21,349 bases of DNA, from the NCBI GenBank assembly GCA_001931905.2, contig MSJI02000898.1, positions 1 through 21,349 of the forward strand, read 5' to 3'. Below, one piece after another: positions 1 to 10,118 of the stretch (the first letter of the stretch is position 1; the number at the start of each line of letters is the position of its first letter). Position numbers and translations under genes: made by a program. The stretch comes from Cladosporium sp. IMV 00045. Lineage: Eukaryota; Ascomycota; Dothideomycetes; Cladosporiales; Cladosporiaceae. The notes under the pieces were generated by a model. It made no database searches, was not told the DNA's origin, and worked only from the letters and a program-made list of their open reading frames with translations.

Positions 1-2134
1 ACGCCAGGATTGCGGCTGTCATCCTCACACGCAGAGCACGTGTTGGCGCACCCTGATGTTACGCCCAAAAAAGGATACATGCACGACAGATGCAGCCCGT
101 CACACCATTGTGCTCATCTCGCTTCGACGCTGGCGAACTGCCGTGGAGCTGTAACCCACAACCAGATAGGCACTATTGAGGGACACAAACAAGGGCAGCA
201 TTCGGCTTGGGCTGACCGCCGCTCCGCAAGCGATCTCCACAGTCCGCATGTATGCACTGTACCCCTAACTATATTGTTGTCTTGTCCTGGAAACAACGGG
301 CCTAGTTCTCGTCTTCATGACTGCATTCTACGGCCGTTTCTGCCATGCACACTTGCAACGCGCCTGCAGCAGATTCCAATTGGCAAAAGCGTGGTGCCCC
401 TGTGGCTGCCATGTGTTCTGTCATGTTGTACCTACTCGCACGCCACGGCTCGCACCCATCCTGGCCTAACAATGGAAACATGATGTTTCACATGTCAGAG
501 CACCACACCACCTCTCTCGGAATCAATGTCTAAGAGCGTAAGCGTCTTTCGCTTTGAGAGAAAACACAAGACAATTCTTGCACGATGCTCCCTGCATGAG
601 CGGCTGCCACCCATGGGCGACTCAACGAAGGACGTCGACCGATGAGAAACAAGACAAGCCAGGATCCTCAAGCCCACCGATGCACATTCCTACCGCTGGC
701 GGCTGCGTATCAGGGCTACGTGCGAAAAACCTGGATTATGTACTGCAGCGGGCCACTCGACCTCGTGGCAGCCACCGATCTTCAGAACTAGGCATGCATC
801 GCGCATGTCCGTCCTGCAGGCTGCCGTGGCTAGAACTCACGCGCCCCAAATGCGCCTCGGTCACTGCTTGCTGGAGCCCATTCGTCTCCTGTGCTGCGCC
901 ATCTGTTCTAGAGTGATGCATTCGTCGCACGATTGTGTCCGCTCAACATGCAGTTGACACGTGATGGCGGTGACACTGCAGGGCCTTTGCCGCTCTGGAC
1001 ACCTCGTGGCATAATTAGGCGAAGACGATGAGCCTATGAGTGTCAAATCCAATCTATCAGTTACCGGGTATTGACGAGTCAGATAAGACACGATAGGAAG
1101 TGTTTTGGGATGAAGTTGGCTGACGCTCTATTTCAGCCATTGGACTAATCGTTTCTTCGTCAGACCACTGCAAGAAGAACACATGGCCCCATGTATTTCG
1201 TATATCGTATTAGGAAAAGCCGCGCTGCTAGCAAAGCATATTACAAGCCTCATGCAGAGCAGGAAGCCTTCCTCCGAGGCATGGCGGAAGCCACCCCCGA
1301 TGCGACTTCGTCTTCCTAATACGTGTGAATACCAGTCGCGCTTTTCCGCAAAGGACCAATACAAAATTAGCGCCATCCTGCAAGAACGTCAAAGCAGCAA
1401 TCGGCGAGATTCTCATGCTTCCCGAGGCTGACCAAGATGCATGAACCCCCACACCCATCAGCTGCGCCGCAATTCCGCTCATGTCTGTTTCTCGATATCC
1501 AGAATGATCGAGGGATCAAAGATCCAGTGTGTAACATGGAATCCGGCGGCACTGTAATGAGCCTGGTTGATTGATTACGGGCTTTCCATGGATCGACTTG
1601 AGGCTCAAGCAGCCATGATGCTCACCGCCGCAGTGATGTCCGACAGTACACTATCTGGATATGTCGACTTGACGACGTTCATTGCTGCAAACCAAGACAG
1701 CAGCTCGCTTTTACGGTGAGGTATTTGTCATTGTCTACGTAGCGGTGAGTTTCTGGAGAGGCCTGCATCGGACGCAGAGCAAGTACATTTACTTGACTAA
1801 TCCCGAAGCACACAATAAACGATGTGCGTGAACGGGATTCCATCAATCCGCGATCCCACGTCGCAGGTGTCTTGTTATGGTATTTCAACACGGGGTTATC
1901 AATGTGCAGTGGGGGTGAAACGACAGACGCATGTCATCGAGGTCACGGAAACCCCGACGCAAGATAGATTATTGATGAGGGCAATGCCACTGATTAACGG
2001 TATTATCTAGATGTACGACCTACTGCAGAATACCAAATCGACACAGGACTCGCTGTCGAGGCACGTTCGATGACTTCGGTACTTTCGCAAAAAACTGGAC
2101 TCTTGTACTGATTTGGAGCCTCGAGGTGTACCCC

Positions 2135-2149
2135 AACCCTAACCCTAAA
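2135..2149. repeat. Short interstitial telomere-like repeat
   Basis: Two CCCTAA units in a row, preceded by CCCCAA, read AACCCTAACCCTAAA. This matches the usual filamentous-fungal telomere unit (TTAGGG on the other strand). Two units can arise by chance in 21 kb, so this is only suggestive of a past telomere-mediated repair or insertion event. Confidence 0.5.
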
Positions 2150-2179
2150 GACAGCATCCCTGATTGTCTATCATGTAGT

Positions 2180-2510
2180 TGCCGTGCAATGCCGTCGCCA
2201 TCTCATCGTTACACATAAACGTCATTTGAAATCTTCGAATATGTCCGAAAGAGACATGCCCAGGCAAAATGCAGTGCAATCCAATAGTCGACATAAGAAA
2301 CCTCTATCTCCACGCTTCCCGGCATCGACAAGCCTCTCAATGGCAGGACGTTAAGTTTAGCACGCCATGCATGAGGGTAATAGCATAGCGAGATTAGAGA
2401 TGCCTTCAATTCTTACTAATCTTCTTAATAGCAGGACATTGATTCGGATGCTCCAAGCATGAAGGTACTATATCTCCCAGAATTCCCATTTCCTTCATAT
2501 ACCTAAATCA
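2180..2510 (-). pseudogene. Possible decayed ankyrin-repeat fragment
   Basis: On the minus strand, short ankyrin-like pieces occur in different frames: IALHFA (2263-2280), TALHG (about 2184-2198) and AIERLVDAG (around 2320-2345). These resemble the TALHLA and LLxAGAD parts of ankyrin repeats. The DNA around 2338-2376 is also similar to that at 2426-2465, about 88 bp apart, close to one ankyrin period. Stops and frame changes separate the pieces, so nothing intact is encoded. The matches are short and chance similarity is a real alternative. Confidence 0.3.
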
Positions 2511-2707
2511 ACGACGAGGAGCCAGAACAATATAAACGTTAGCATCTACGTTCTACGGAATATTCCATGAGCATATCGATCAACCAAAGGCCGAAGAGTG
2601 AACGAGTTAGGATTAGAGTTGGGTAAGCTTATAGATGGAAATCGTCTCGCGAGCCGACCATTCATTCAGAGTAATGACTGCCTCGGGCTTTGAGCCAATA
2701 TAACAGC

Positions 2708-3604
2708 TCAAAGCCTACAATCGTAATGCCACCGAGTGTTCCAAGGAGCCCAGTCCGCGTTACGACAATTACCAAAATACACACTCGGGCAAGATAGCGC
2801 CCGCCTGTCCAGACCCAAAACTTCATCGCCGCCGCCAGAGTGCGGAGTCGACCGGTCCTCCATGTCACGCATCAAGAAATGCAGCTCTCGCATCTCCTCC
2901 GGCGAATACGGCGCAGAGCTGACAATCCCACCACTTTCCAAGTGACCAACAGAGTCATCTCGCTTCGGACTATTCGTAGGCTCGAACTCAGGCACGATGT
3001 CACCCAAACCCCACGCCCCCGACAGCGCGCCAGCCATCAAACGGACCCCCCACGGCGTAACATTGCTATAATGCAACTTCGCAACCACGACCTGACTGCC
3101 AAAGTAGTTGTAATCGAAGTACGCCGTCTGCGAAGTCAGCTGGCCCAAGTTCGGGAAGAACCTCCCAATCTCATCCGCGGCGTTGCCGGCGATTGCTTCG
3201 GCGACGTAGAGGTCCGCGCCCAGAGCTTGCCAAAAAGCCACACAGTCTTGCCGCGCTGGGTAGTTGGTGAACACCACGATGGCGAGCGAGAGGATCCAGT
3301 CCCGCGGCCCGCCTTGGGTGTTTTGCACGTAGGAGACGAATTGGGAGCGGCCGACGGGGAGGTTGATGCGTTTCTCCAGCGAGGCGGGGGTGGTGGTGGT
3401 GCTGCTGCCGTTTGCCCAGTCGTTGGTTTGTTGCTAGAATTTGGCGAGGGGTGTGTCGAAGGGGGCTATGTCTGTGTCACGGTTGGCGACATCGAGGATG
3501 TGGTCAAGCTGCTCGGTAGAGTAGGCGATGACGATGGCAGGGGAAGGATTAAAGATCAAGTAGGTCGTGGACAGAACAAGACCAAATGCTCGCGGCTTTA
3601 CCAT
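2708..3604 (-). pseudogene. Unrecognised protein gene interrupted by an amber codon
   Basis: One minus-strand frame runs from an ATG at 3604 to a stop at 2708 (299 codons including the terminal stop) and is broken only by a TAG at 3436-3434, after codon 56. Both sides look like real protein. The N-terminus (MVKPRAFGLVLSTTYLIFN) resembles a signal or anchor segment, and the part after the stop has natural composition with many aromatic and small residues. No domain was recognised. An intron ending in that same TAG, with donor GTCGCC 56 nt upstream, would keep phase, but the donor is poor and no branch site is evident. Near the 3' end another frame (to 2662) encodes a strongly hydrophobic segment that could be the original C-terminus after a frameshift. 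A TATA-like element lies about 70 bp upstream. It is either a pseudogene with one or two lesions or a gene with a weak intron. Confidence 0.5.
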
Positions 3605-3670
3605 GTTGCTCGAGTGACGAGTGTAGGCAGCCAGTGCAGAGTTGCCAGTCAGTCGCAGAGATGTAGGCCT

Positions 3671-3678
3671 CTTATACC
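3671..3678 (-). promoter_or_regulatory. TATA-like element
   Basis: On the minus strand the sequence reads GGTATAAG, about 70 bp upstream of the ATG at 3604. The spacing suits a core promoter of the interrupted gene. There is no support beyond motif and position. Confidence 0.3.
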
Positions 3679-3887
3679 CGCAATCTCAATGATCTTTCGT
3701 AGCTACCAGCAGCCACTTTGTCTCAATGAAGTCGTACTCGCACGACTTGGCCCTGACCATGATGATCTGAAGTGAGCTGATGGTTGTGCTACCTTTTGTG
3801 GTCATGGTTACCACGAAAAAGAATCCGATGGAAGAACCGGATGGCCAAGCTTCTCTGAACCCCATCGATGTTTTCATTGCTATACTT

Positions 3888-4001
3888 GAGGATAGCTGTA
3901 CCGTAGCTTAGGAGATGGTCACTGCTGACCATGACTCCCTCCATGGTCCCATTCGTTATTCGTTATCATGCATGAGGATATTTGCACCGTAGCTTTGAGG
4001 A
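3888..4001. repeat. Pair of diverged 28-bp direct repeats
   Basis: Copies at 3888-3915 and 3974-4001 share GAGGATA, then a C-rich core CCGTAGCTT, then AGGA/GAGGA endings, with several substitutions. The period is about 86 bp. No coding potential is seen. The pair sits just left of the longer duplication at 4060-4282, so the whole 3.9-4.3 kb stretch appears to have grown by local duplication. Confidence 0.6.
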
Positions 4002-4059
4002 AATTGGCTTGCGAACATGGCTTTCTGCAGTTCTGTATGCTGGTCATTGCACTTTCATC

Positions 4060-4282
4060 GTTGCACTCGTACGTGTAGTTCAGATCCTTTGTCTTGTATG
4101 CGCCGATAGTACACTTGTGTAACGGCCACTTTCTGTCTTACTCTCTCTCTGTTACGGAGCAACAAAACAGTGTTTGGTGAAGCCCGTTGCACTCGTCTGT
4201 GTAGTTCAGATCCTTTATCTCGTATGCGCCGATGTTACACAAGTGTAACGGCCAGCTTCTCTGTTACTGAGCACTGAAACAG
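4060..4282. repeat. Diverged tandem duplication, about 126 bp period
   Basis: Unit 1 (4060-4170) and unit 2 (4186-4282) share several blocks in the same order: GTTGCACTCGT, GTGTAGTTCAGATCCTTT, GTATGCGCCGAT, GTGTAACGGCCA, CTGTTAC and AAACAG. Unit 1 has an extra CT-rich insertion (CTCTCTCTCT, about 4140-4150). The duplication lies between the interrupted gene and the 3' end of the carboxypeptidase gene. It has no evident open frame. Confidence 0.85.
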
Positions 4283-4438
4283 CAGGATGGAGAAGGGTTA
4301 GTTGCGCAATACATGTTAGCAGACACAATGATCGCTTCTAAATAATGCTGAGAAGTCCCCACAACAGTCAACGACAATCTATGGTTCACGGCGCTCAATA
4401 ATCAAACGGCAAAATAAATCTCAATTCAACGATGGGTT

Positions 4439-6786
4439 TTACATGAAAAGCGCCACGCCAAAAGCACAACCAAGCCCCAATGCCACAGCCGGACGACCGA
4501 AGTACCACACAGGCTGGCCCGGCACGAAAGCCAACGCAGCAGCAGCACCCTCACTTGGGCTCGGGGTATTCGTCGCAGTGTAAACACCCGTCAATCCGGC
4601 CGTCGAAGAAGGGCTTGCATCTTCTGAGGATTGACTGGAAGTCGAAGTTACGGGATTACCTGGAAAGCCGGCGCGGACGCTCGAGCGCGGTAGACTGATG
4701 GACGAATCGTCCTGGTAGAAAATGCCGTTTGCCACGACCCCGTTGCCTGACAGCATGGCCTCGGTGTCTTCGGATGAGCAAGTGTCGTTCCAAGCGCGCA
4801 CCCAACATGTCGGATCTGGTTGGTCGGGTGTTTCGTTCGTGTGAGTGGCGTTTTGGGGGCCTTCGGAGCCGAAGGTGGAGAGGTCGACGATGTCGCCTGT
4901 GGAGATCTCGGTGCCTTGGATGATGCGGGTGAAGACTGTGAAAGCCGTTTCAGGCTGGTAGAAGGGAAGCAAGTGGCCAGCGTCGTAAATGCGAGAGAAG
5001 CTGAGATTGCCGAATTGACGCACGGCGCCTCCCACATAGCTTGAGTTGACGACGATTTCAGCGTAGCCAGCAGCTTGAAAGGCAGTGGCGTATGTGGGCA
5101 GGCCGGGTTGCGGCAGGCCTATCGAAGGAGGCGGAGGAGGCACCAGCTTTGCGACCTCTAGACTGATCGCCTGACCTCCGAGCCAGTTGCAGATCCAATC
5201 CGCATCACCATACATCAGTGCAACACGTACGCCATTTCTCAGAAGGTAGGCGAGATCATCCAGCTGTCCACCACGGATGGTGTCACCAGTCGAGATAAAG
5301 CCTTGCTGAATGTAGGGGTTGCTCTGTGTATAGTTCACACGAGCGCCAATCGACTCTAGCACCGTTTCGTTGTTCAAGTACTCCTGGTATGCTGCAGGAG
5401 GATCAGGACTGGGACCCTTTTGTCTGATATCGTACACATTGTAACCATTACGAACGTAAGATGCAGTTACATTAAGACAGTTGTACTGCGCGGCCTCGCA
5501 GATCTCATTCGTCCGAGAAACATCTCCCAGACCCTGAGGATCTGTTGAGCTGGCAGCGGTGCGGCAAGCATCAATATGCTCCAGACATCCACCCGCTCCG
5601 GAGAATGACTGAAGTGCGTTCAGCTGATCTGTCTGACTGTACGCTTCAATTTCGTAAGTGTTGTTGTAAGCAAAGAAGGGGTAGTAGTAGTTCTGCACCG
5701 CATCATCAACGATACCATTGATGATACCCAAAGACTCAAGCTGGATATCGAGAGAGCCATTCAAAGGCAACGATCCACTCTTGCGCTTTTGAGTCTGTTC
5801 GTCGAAGTACCTTGCGAACGTAGGACCATACTTTCCTCCGTAAGACTCCGTGAAGAGGTGAATGCCAACAGCAGCTTCAGGGACTTGCGGTGAAGTGACG
5901 TTCGGACGAACTGTAGGATTGTACTGGGGAAAACTCGACAGCCACGATTGCAAGAAATGCCAGGTCGCAGCGGCAGCGATTTCCGTCGTATTGGGAGATG
6001 CTGACCACGATGTCTGCTCATTCGAATTGGCAGTACCGAAGGTGCCGTCCAGATTCATGAAGGATGGGATTCCGGATTCCGATGTCTCTGGTTCGTGTAC
6101 TTGGTTCGTAAAAAGGTCGTAAGAAGCATTCGTAGCGGTGTCGTAAGAGAAGCCAACCTGATTCGGCTGGTCGATGAACAACATGTTGCTGCTTCGATCC
6201 CAACCCCACATCCTGGGTTGGGTACCATAACTACCGTCGCCCATCTGAACCACTTCACACGGACCGACCTCTGTGAAGAGCCCGACCATACTGCTTGAAC
6301 CAGGTCCGCCATTCAGCCAGATTGTCAAGGGCGCACTTTCCGGTACCTGCCTTGCCTCGATGAACCAGAAGAAGGTGTTGATACTGTAGTTTTGCTGTAT
6401 GGGAGCCAGGGTAAAAGGAGGTAAGGTAATGTAGCCAGTGTATTGCTTTTGTGTGGGGAAGGCGGTCATGCAGGTTCCGTTGTCCGGACGTTTGTATGAG
6501 ATGGTGACATTTTGATTGATCGGTGATTCTAAGACATTATCGTATGTAGGGGATAGAGGATGTTGCGCGAGTGTGGCTGGAAGAGACAGTGCAAGCGTTG
6601 CGACGATTGCCGCTAATGCGGGTGGTAGGTCAAAAAGCTATACGACTTGATGTCAGCCCATTGATTCTGCTATACGAACGATAACCGCGCAAGTTAATGA
6701 CACACGACCAATTTGCAAGCACAAATCCAGGTTGATGTCTGTTGCCGAACGAGCAAGCTGCCGTTATGCCAGGACTTCAATGCCAT
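4439..6786 (-). CDS. Secreted or GPI-anchored serine carboxypeptidase, peptidase family S10
   Basis: S10 enzymes remove C-terminal amino acids from peptides in the secretory pathway, vacuole or outside the cell. The main exon is 6637-4439. Numbering from an internal Met at 6469, it shows WLNGGPGSSS (51-60), the nucleophile motif ESYGG (Ser209), the GDADWICNW motif (Asp424) and AGHLLP (His499), so the catalytic triad is complete. Many NxS/T sites are present. After the catalytic domain come a Ser/Thr-rich stalk and a 24-residue hydrophobic C-terminus, as in GPI-anchored or tail-anchored surface proteins. Upstream of 6469 the frame stays open through a hydrophobic signal-like segment (LAAIVATLALSLPATLA) to an acceptor at 6638. 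A likely small first exon is 6786-6706, with a GTGTGT donor and a CTGAC branch site in a 68-nt intron. That gives 759 aa with a longer than usual N-terminus, so the start is uncertain while the rest is secure. Confidence 0.92.
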
Positions 6787-7503
6787 CGTCCGAGGTTCGT
6801 CCTGGTGTTGCAATTCTTCTCCGATCGCATCTCTGATATATCAGGTCCAGACTGATGAGTTTTCTTAAGTATTCCATTTCCAGAAAACAAATTGCCAGAA
6901 AAGGTGTGCAGATTCTCATCTCTCCCTCTTCCGCACCACCTTCCGACTCTTGACCACCTTCCATTGGACCAACTCCAGCCCTCAACGAACAAGTCTCTCA
7001 ACCCATGCACTTCCAGACTGACGCGGTCCAAGAGATCCAGTCAAACAACTCAGAATAAGACACTAGTCCCACGTCGTCCAGTCTTCCCAAAGCGCCTCGC
7101 GAGGTAAAACAGGGCACAACTCACATTCATCGTCCCCACGCGACAAGCAGGACAAGACGCATTGCCTCAAGCGTCTCTCATCAACAACAACGCGCTAAAC
7201 AGACATCGAATTCGCCGCTGTCGTCGACGTGATATAGTCCTCAGCCAGAAAATGCCGCGCAGAAAGCCAGAGTACGAAAGTCGAGTTCGCCGAGAATGGC
7301 TGGCTGGCGCAAAGACAAGCAGGTGTAAACGACGACGACGAAGGGGGTATTATCGGCGCTGGGAAAATGCAGAAGTTGCTTTGCGAGGATTATTTAATTC
7401 AGAAAACGATGCGTCGCGTTTGCAGGTCGGGAATGAATGAGGGAGTGACTGAGTGTGAGTAAAGTGGGAGAGAAGGATGAGGACGCGGCACCACGAACCC
7501 CAG

Positions 7504-7517
7504 ACCGCTCGAGCGGT
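7504..7517. promoter_or_regulatory. Perfect palindrome with CCG-N6-CGG geometry
   Basis: ACCGCTCGAGCGGT is a perfect 14-bp palindrome. Fungal Zn2Cys6 dimers often bind paired CGG/CCG triplets, and here CCG and CGG flank six bases. The nearest downstream start on the minus strand is the carboxypeptidase about 0.7 kb away, so a regulatory role is speculative. Confidence 0.3.
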
Positions 7518-7668
7518 TTTCCCCACAGCAGTTCCCTCGTTTCATGCAAGGGACCGCGAGCTGACGCGTGCGCTTCCTGTGACGACGATTGGAGACTTCA
7601 TGTGATGAGTGCGGGAATTATTTGTGACTTCGTATTGTGTATGGCATTACTGATTGAGCCCGCTATAG

Positions 7669-7887
7669 CTAGGGATACATGTCCCGTTGATGACGATGGC
7701 TACCATTGACCAATGCGGCTGGCATCTGCGCATCATTCTCAACAAGTACCCGGCAATCCATCATCCCCTCTTCAGGTATCTGTATGTCCACGGTAGCTAC
7801 CTCGTGGCCAGAACCAGAGTTACGAAGTTCAATCAACCCGGCTGAAGCAAGACAACACAGCAAAGGCAAACGACGCAACAGATGCAT
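7669..7887 (-). CDS. Possible small secreted protein, or first exon of one
   Basis: From the ATG at 7887 the frame encodes 72 residues beginning MHLLRRLPLLCCLASAG, a good signal-peptide shape (two Arg, a hydrophobic core, small residues at the cleavage region). The mature part is polar, with one Cys and no known domain. An upstream in-frame Met at 7938 would bury the signal. The region is otherwise gene-poor, and a 72-codon frame with one hydrophobic stretch can arise by chance. It may also continue through an unseen intron. Confidence 0.25.
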   Translation of the reverse strand: MHLLRRLPLLCCLASAGLIELRNSGSGHEVATVDIQIPEEGMMDCRVLVENDAQMPAALVNGSHRHQRDMYP

Positions 7888-8083
7888 ACCAAGTGAACCG
7901 TAGCAAAGTGCTTTTGAAAGAATCACAATCTCATTCATCTTTACTTACCCAGAGCTACTGCCGGAAAAAACACCTTCGATACCCGAGAAGGAAAATATGA
8001 TCATGCAGCCACCCATGCATGCAGCATTCGATCGTATCGTATCATCAATCATCGCTAGCCGCCAGCGCCGTGCCAATCTCCGT

Positions 8084-8110
8084 CGATTCTCGATTCTCGA
8101 TTCTCGATTC
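8084..8110. repeat. Heptamer tandem repeat (CGATTCT)
   Basis: Three perfect CGATTCT units and a partial fourth lie about 80-105 bp past the P450 stop codon, inside its likely 3' untranslated or terminator region. This is a short, probably length-variable minisatellite. Confidence 0.85.
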
Positions 8111-8189
8111 CCCGATAATGATACTTGCATTAATTCTGTTTGGAGAGAGAGAAGCCAGCACTTTTAGGCAGCAAACCATTTGCGACCAC

Positions 8190-10118
8190 TTACGAATCAA
8201 AAGAGCCAGGGAGGGCACCAGCATCCGTCTCGCCACCAATAGTTACCTGAGCGTCACGGGCGTGCTGCTCGTCGGCCTTGCGCTCCGTGACGAGGAAATC
8301 CATTTCAGTGTGGACGGTGAAGCCGATGACTTTCTCGTTGAAGGGCTTGGAAAGACTGCACGGCTGGAGGTTGAAGCGAAGGAGTGTCTACGAGATGATG
8401 TTAGCAAGACGGCCAGAGTGCATGAGCGTAACAAAACTGACCTCGGGAACACCCTTGTTCAACTCCATGGTCGCAACCCCTCTGCCCAAACACCCGAATC
8501 GTCCAGATCCGAAGTTCAGAGTCACCGTCTCCGTCATGCAGAGGACTCTGCTCTTCTCCTTCTCGCTCCCGTCGCGAGGAAGCCAGCGCTCAGGGCGATA
8601 GACTTCGCAGTCTGCGCCGAACACCTCAGGGTCATGCATCATGCCCCAGCTATTCCAGCCGATCTGCGTTCCGCCAGGAGCAAACTTCTCCACACCGTCA
8701 ACCTCGATGCGTGCACCGCCATCTGGAACGCGCTTCGCCAGGAGGCCGGAGACAGGCGGGTGAATGCGCAAGCCTTCCTTGATGCAAGCTTGCAGGTAGG
8801 GCAGCTGGCGGGCTTCGGAGTCTTTGATGACGGGGCGAGAAACCTTGCCGACGGCGATGGCAGCGTTCAGCTCAGCAAGTAAGTGGTTCAGGATCGGCGG
8901 CGAGGTCGAAATGAAGTGAAGGGTAATACGCAGGGCTGAAGCAGTGCTGTCGGAGCCGGCGGTGATCTGGGTCAGAGTTTCCGACTCGAGTTCAGCTTGC
9001 GTGAGCCCACGGTTGATGAAGGAGTTGAGCATGTCCTGCCTGACGATCGGCTTGGGTCCAAAACGCTCCTGCACACGTTCTCGCGCGAAACCCATGACTC
9101 TACCAAGGCCGCGTTTGTCGGTGGATTTAGGCAGGGCGCTCTTGATGAGCGGCATTTTGAGAATGTTCGTGAGTTCTGTATAGACACCGAACACGATGAT
9201 GGCGGGCAGGAACTGCTCGAGATTCTTGAGATACCCGAAAGGATCGTCATCTTTGTCGAGGAACCCGAATGTCTGACCGAAAGCGACCTTGGAGATGACG
9301 TCCAGTGTGAAGAACGATGTAATACGTGAGAGGTCCATCCTCGGAGAGACGGCATCTTCGGGGTGGGCGACATACTTGTTCCCGATCAGATCAAGCATGT
9401 GAAGAAGTCGTTCGTCGACATCGTTCTCTAAGTGAAGGTTCTCCTTGCCAGAATAGCCTGGGGCCATCCGAGTGCGAAGATCGGCATGGATACGTTCGTC
9501 GACGTGAGACGTGATGTTCTCACGCTCGGGGTGTAGCTTCAAGGCAGCATACCAAGGACCTCTGGTGAATGGCGAACGTACGGCACTCATCCGTTTCATC
9601 AGTTCCGGGTCAGTCGTGATGAGGAAACGCGGCCCAATGCGCGCGGTGGAGCCTGTGAGAGCAAGCCATTAGCCACATTTTCGGGCATACCGTGAGGACG
9701 TTGAGATGATGTTGGCGAGTCCCAGCAATGCGGATGCTCCCAACCATAAGGTGATGTATCATATTGGACACGAAGGCAAACAGAAGACATCCTGCCGCGT
9801 GTATCACGCGACCCGAAACCTCGTGCAACGTGCGACGCTTGGCGAGCGGCAATCTGTCGAATGGGCGCATTTACCAGCGCGACGGTAACGAGGAAGAGCG
9901 CCATCTCGCGTGGAGGGACTCAACTCACCATATTTGCGGTTGATGGCAGTGAAGCGCTTGTGCATCTCACCGCTGCCTTGCGTTTGCAAGAGCCATAGTC
10001 GTGACCAGCCAGCAGACCAGTGACCGCCGAACTGCTTCAGTGAGAGGTATGTGTGTATAGAACGAATGAAGAACGCCACGCAAATTGCGGCAACGAGCAA
10101 GTAGGCGAGCGAGGCCAT
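8190..10118 (-). CDS. Cytochrome P450 monooxygenase, pisatin-demethylase-like, membrane-anchored
   Basis: Three exons, 10118-9929, 9652-8442 and 8387-8190, join in frame to 532 residues, a normal length for a microsomal fungal P450. An N-terminal membrane anchor (LAYLLVAAICVAFFI) comes first. The I-helix motif AGSDSTA is near 295-301, EGLR (the ExxR motif) at 356-359, PERW at 417-420 and the heme loop FGSGRFGC with the ligand Cys near 451. All are intact, so the enzyme should be active. The joined segment YGSTARIGP across intron 1 and the sequence around RSPFTRGPWYA resemble the pisatin demethylase/benzoate hydroxylase-like group. The substrate cannot be told. The start is the ATG in a GCCATGGCC context. 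Intron 1 is unusually long (276 nt, GTGAGT to CTCACAG); intron 2 is 54 nt with a GTCAGT donor and a CTAAC branch site. A LaeA-like methyltransferase is transcribed divergently 2 kb away. Confidence 0.93.

Larger units (their letters stand above)
1..2650. other. Gene-free left flank
   Basis: No reading frame here has recognisable domains, plausible splice structure or natural-looking composition. The open frames present are short, overlap on both strands and mostly lack a good start. The only structure noticed is the telomere-like stretch and the possible ankyrin remnant near the right side, listed separately. It could be intergenic DNA or very old transposon or gene debris. A spliced lineage-specific gene cannot be excluded from sequence alone. 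Confidence 0.55.
6787..8189. other. Intergenic stretch between carboxypeptidase and P450
   Basis: The stretch separates two minus-strand genes, so it should hold the carboxypeptidase promoter (left part) and the P450 terminator (right part). Plus-strand frames at 6892-7107 and 7162-7440 are Pro-, Ser- or Arg-rich with no recognisable domain and are probably not genes. A 14-bp palindrome, a weak candidate for a small secreted protein, and a heptamer repeat are listed separately. Confidence 0.6.

Noticed and set aside
10..483. 157-codon plus-strand frame at the left edge
   Set aside because: It starts at a non-ATG codon, is His/Ser/Cys-rich without any domain, and has no promoter or splice context.
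2840..3775. 311-codon open frame on the plus strand
   Set aside because: Its product is Arg-, Val- and Gly-rich with no domain, the usual look of the antisense of a C-ending coding frame. The minus frame over the same bases has natural composition despite its amber codon.
7162..7440. 92-codon Arg-rich plus-strand frame
   Set aside because: It has a low-complexity basic composition, no conserved motif and no clear gene context.
8019..8882. 287-codon open frame on the plus strand
   Set aside because: It lies opposite P450 exons whose motifs and splice sites are certain, and it has no recognisable features of its own.
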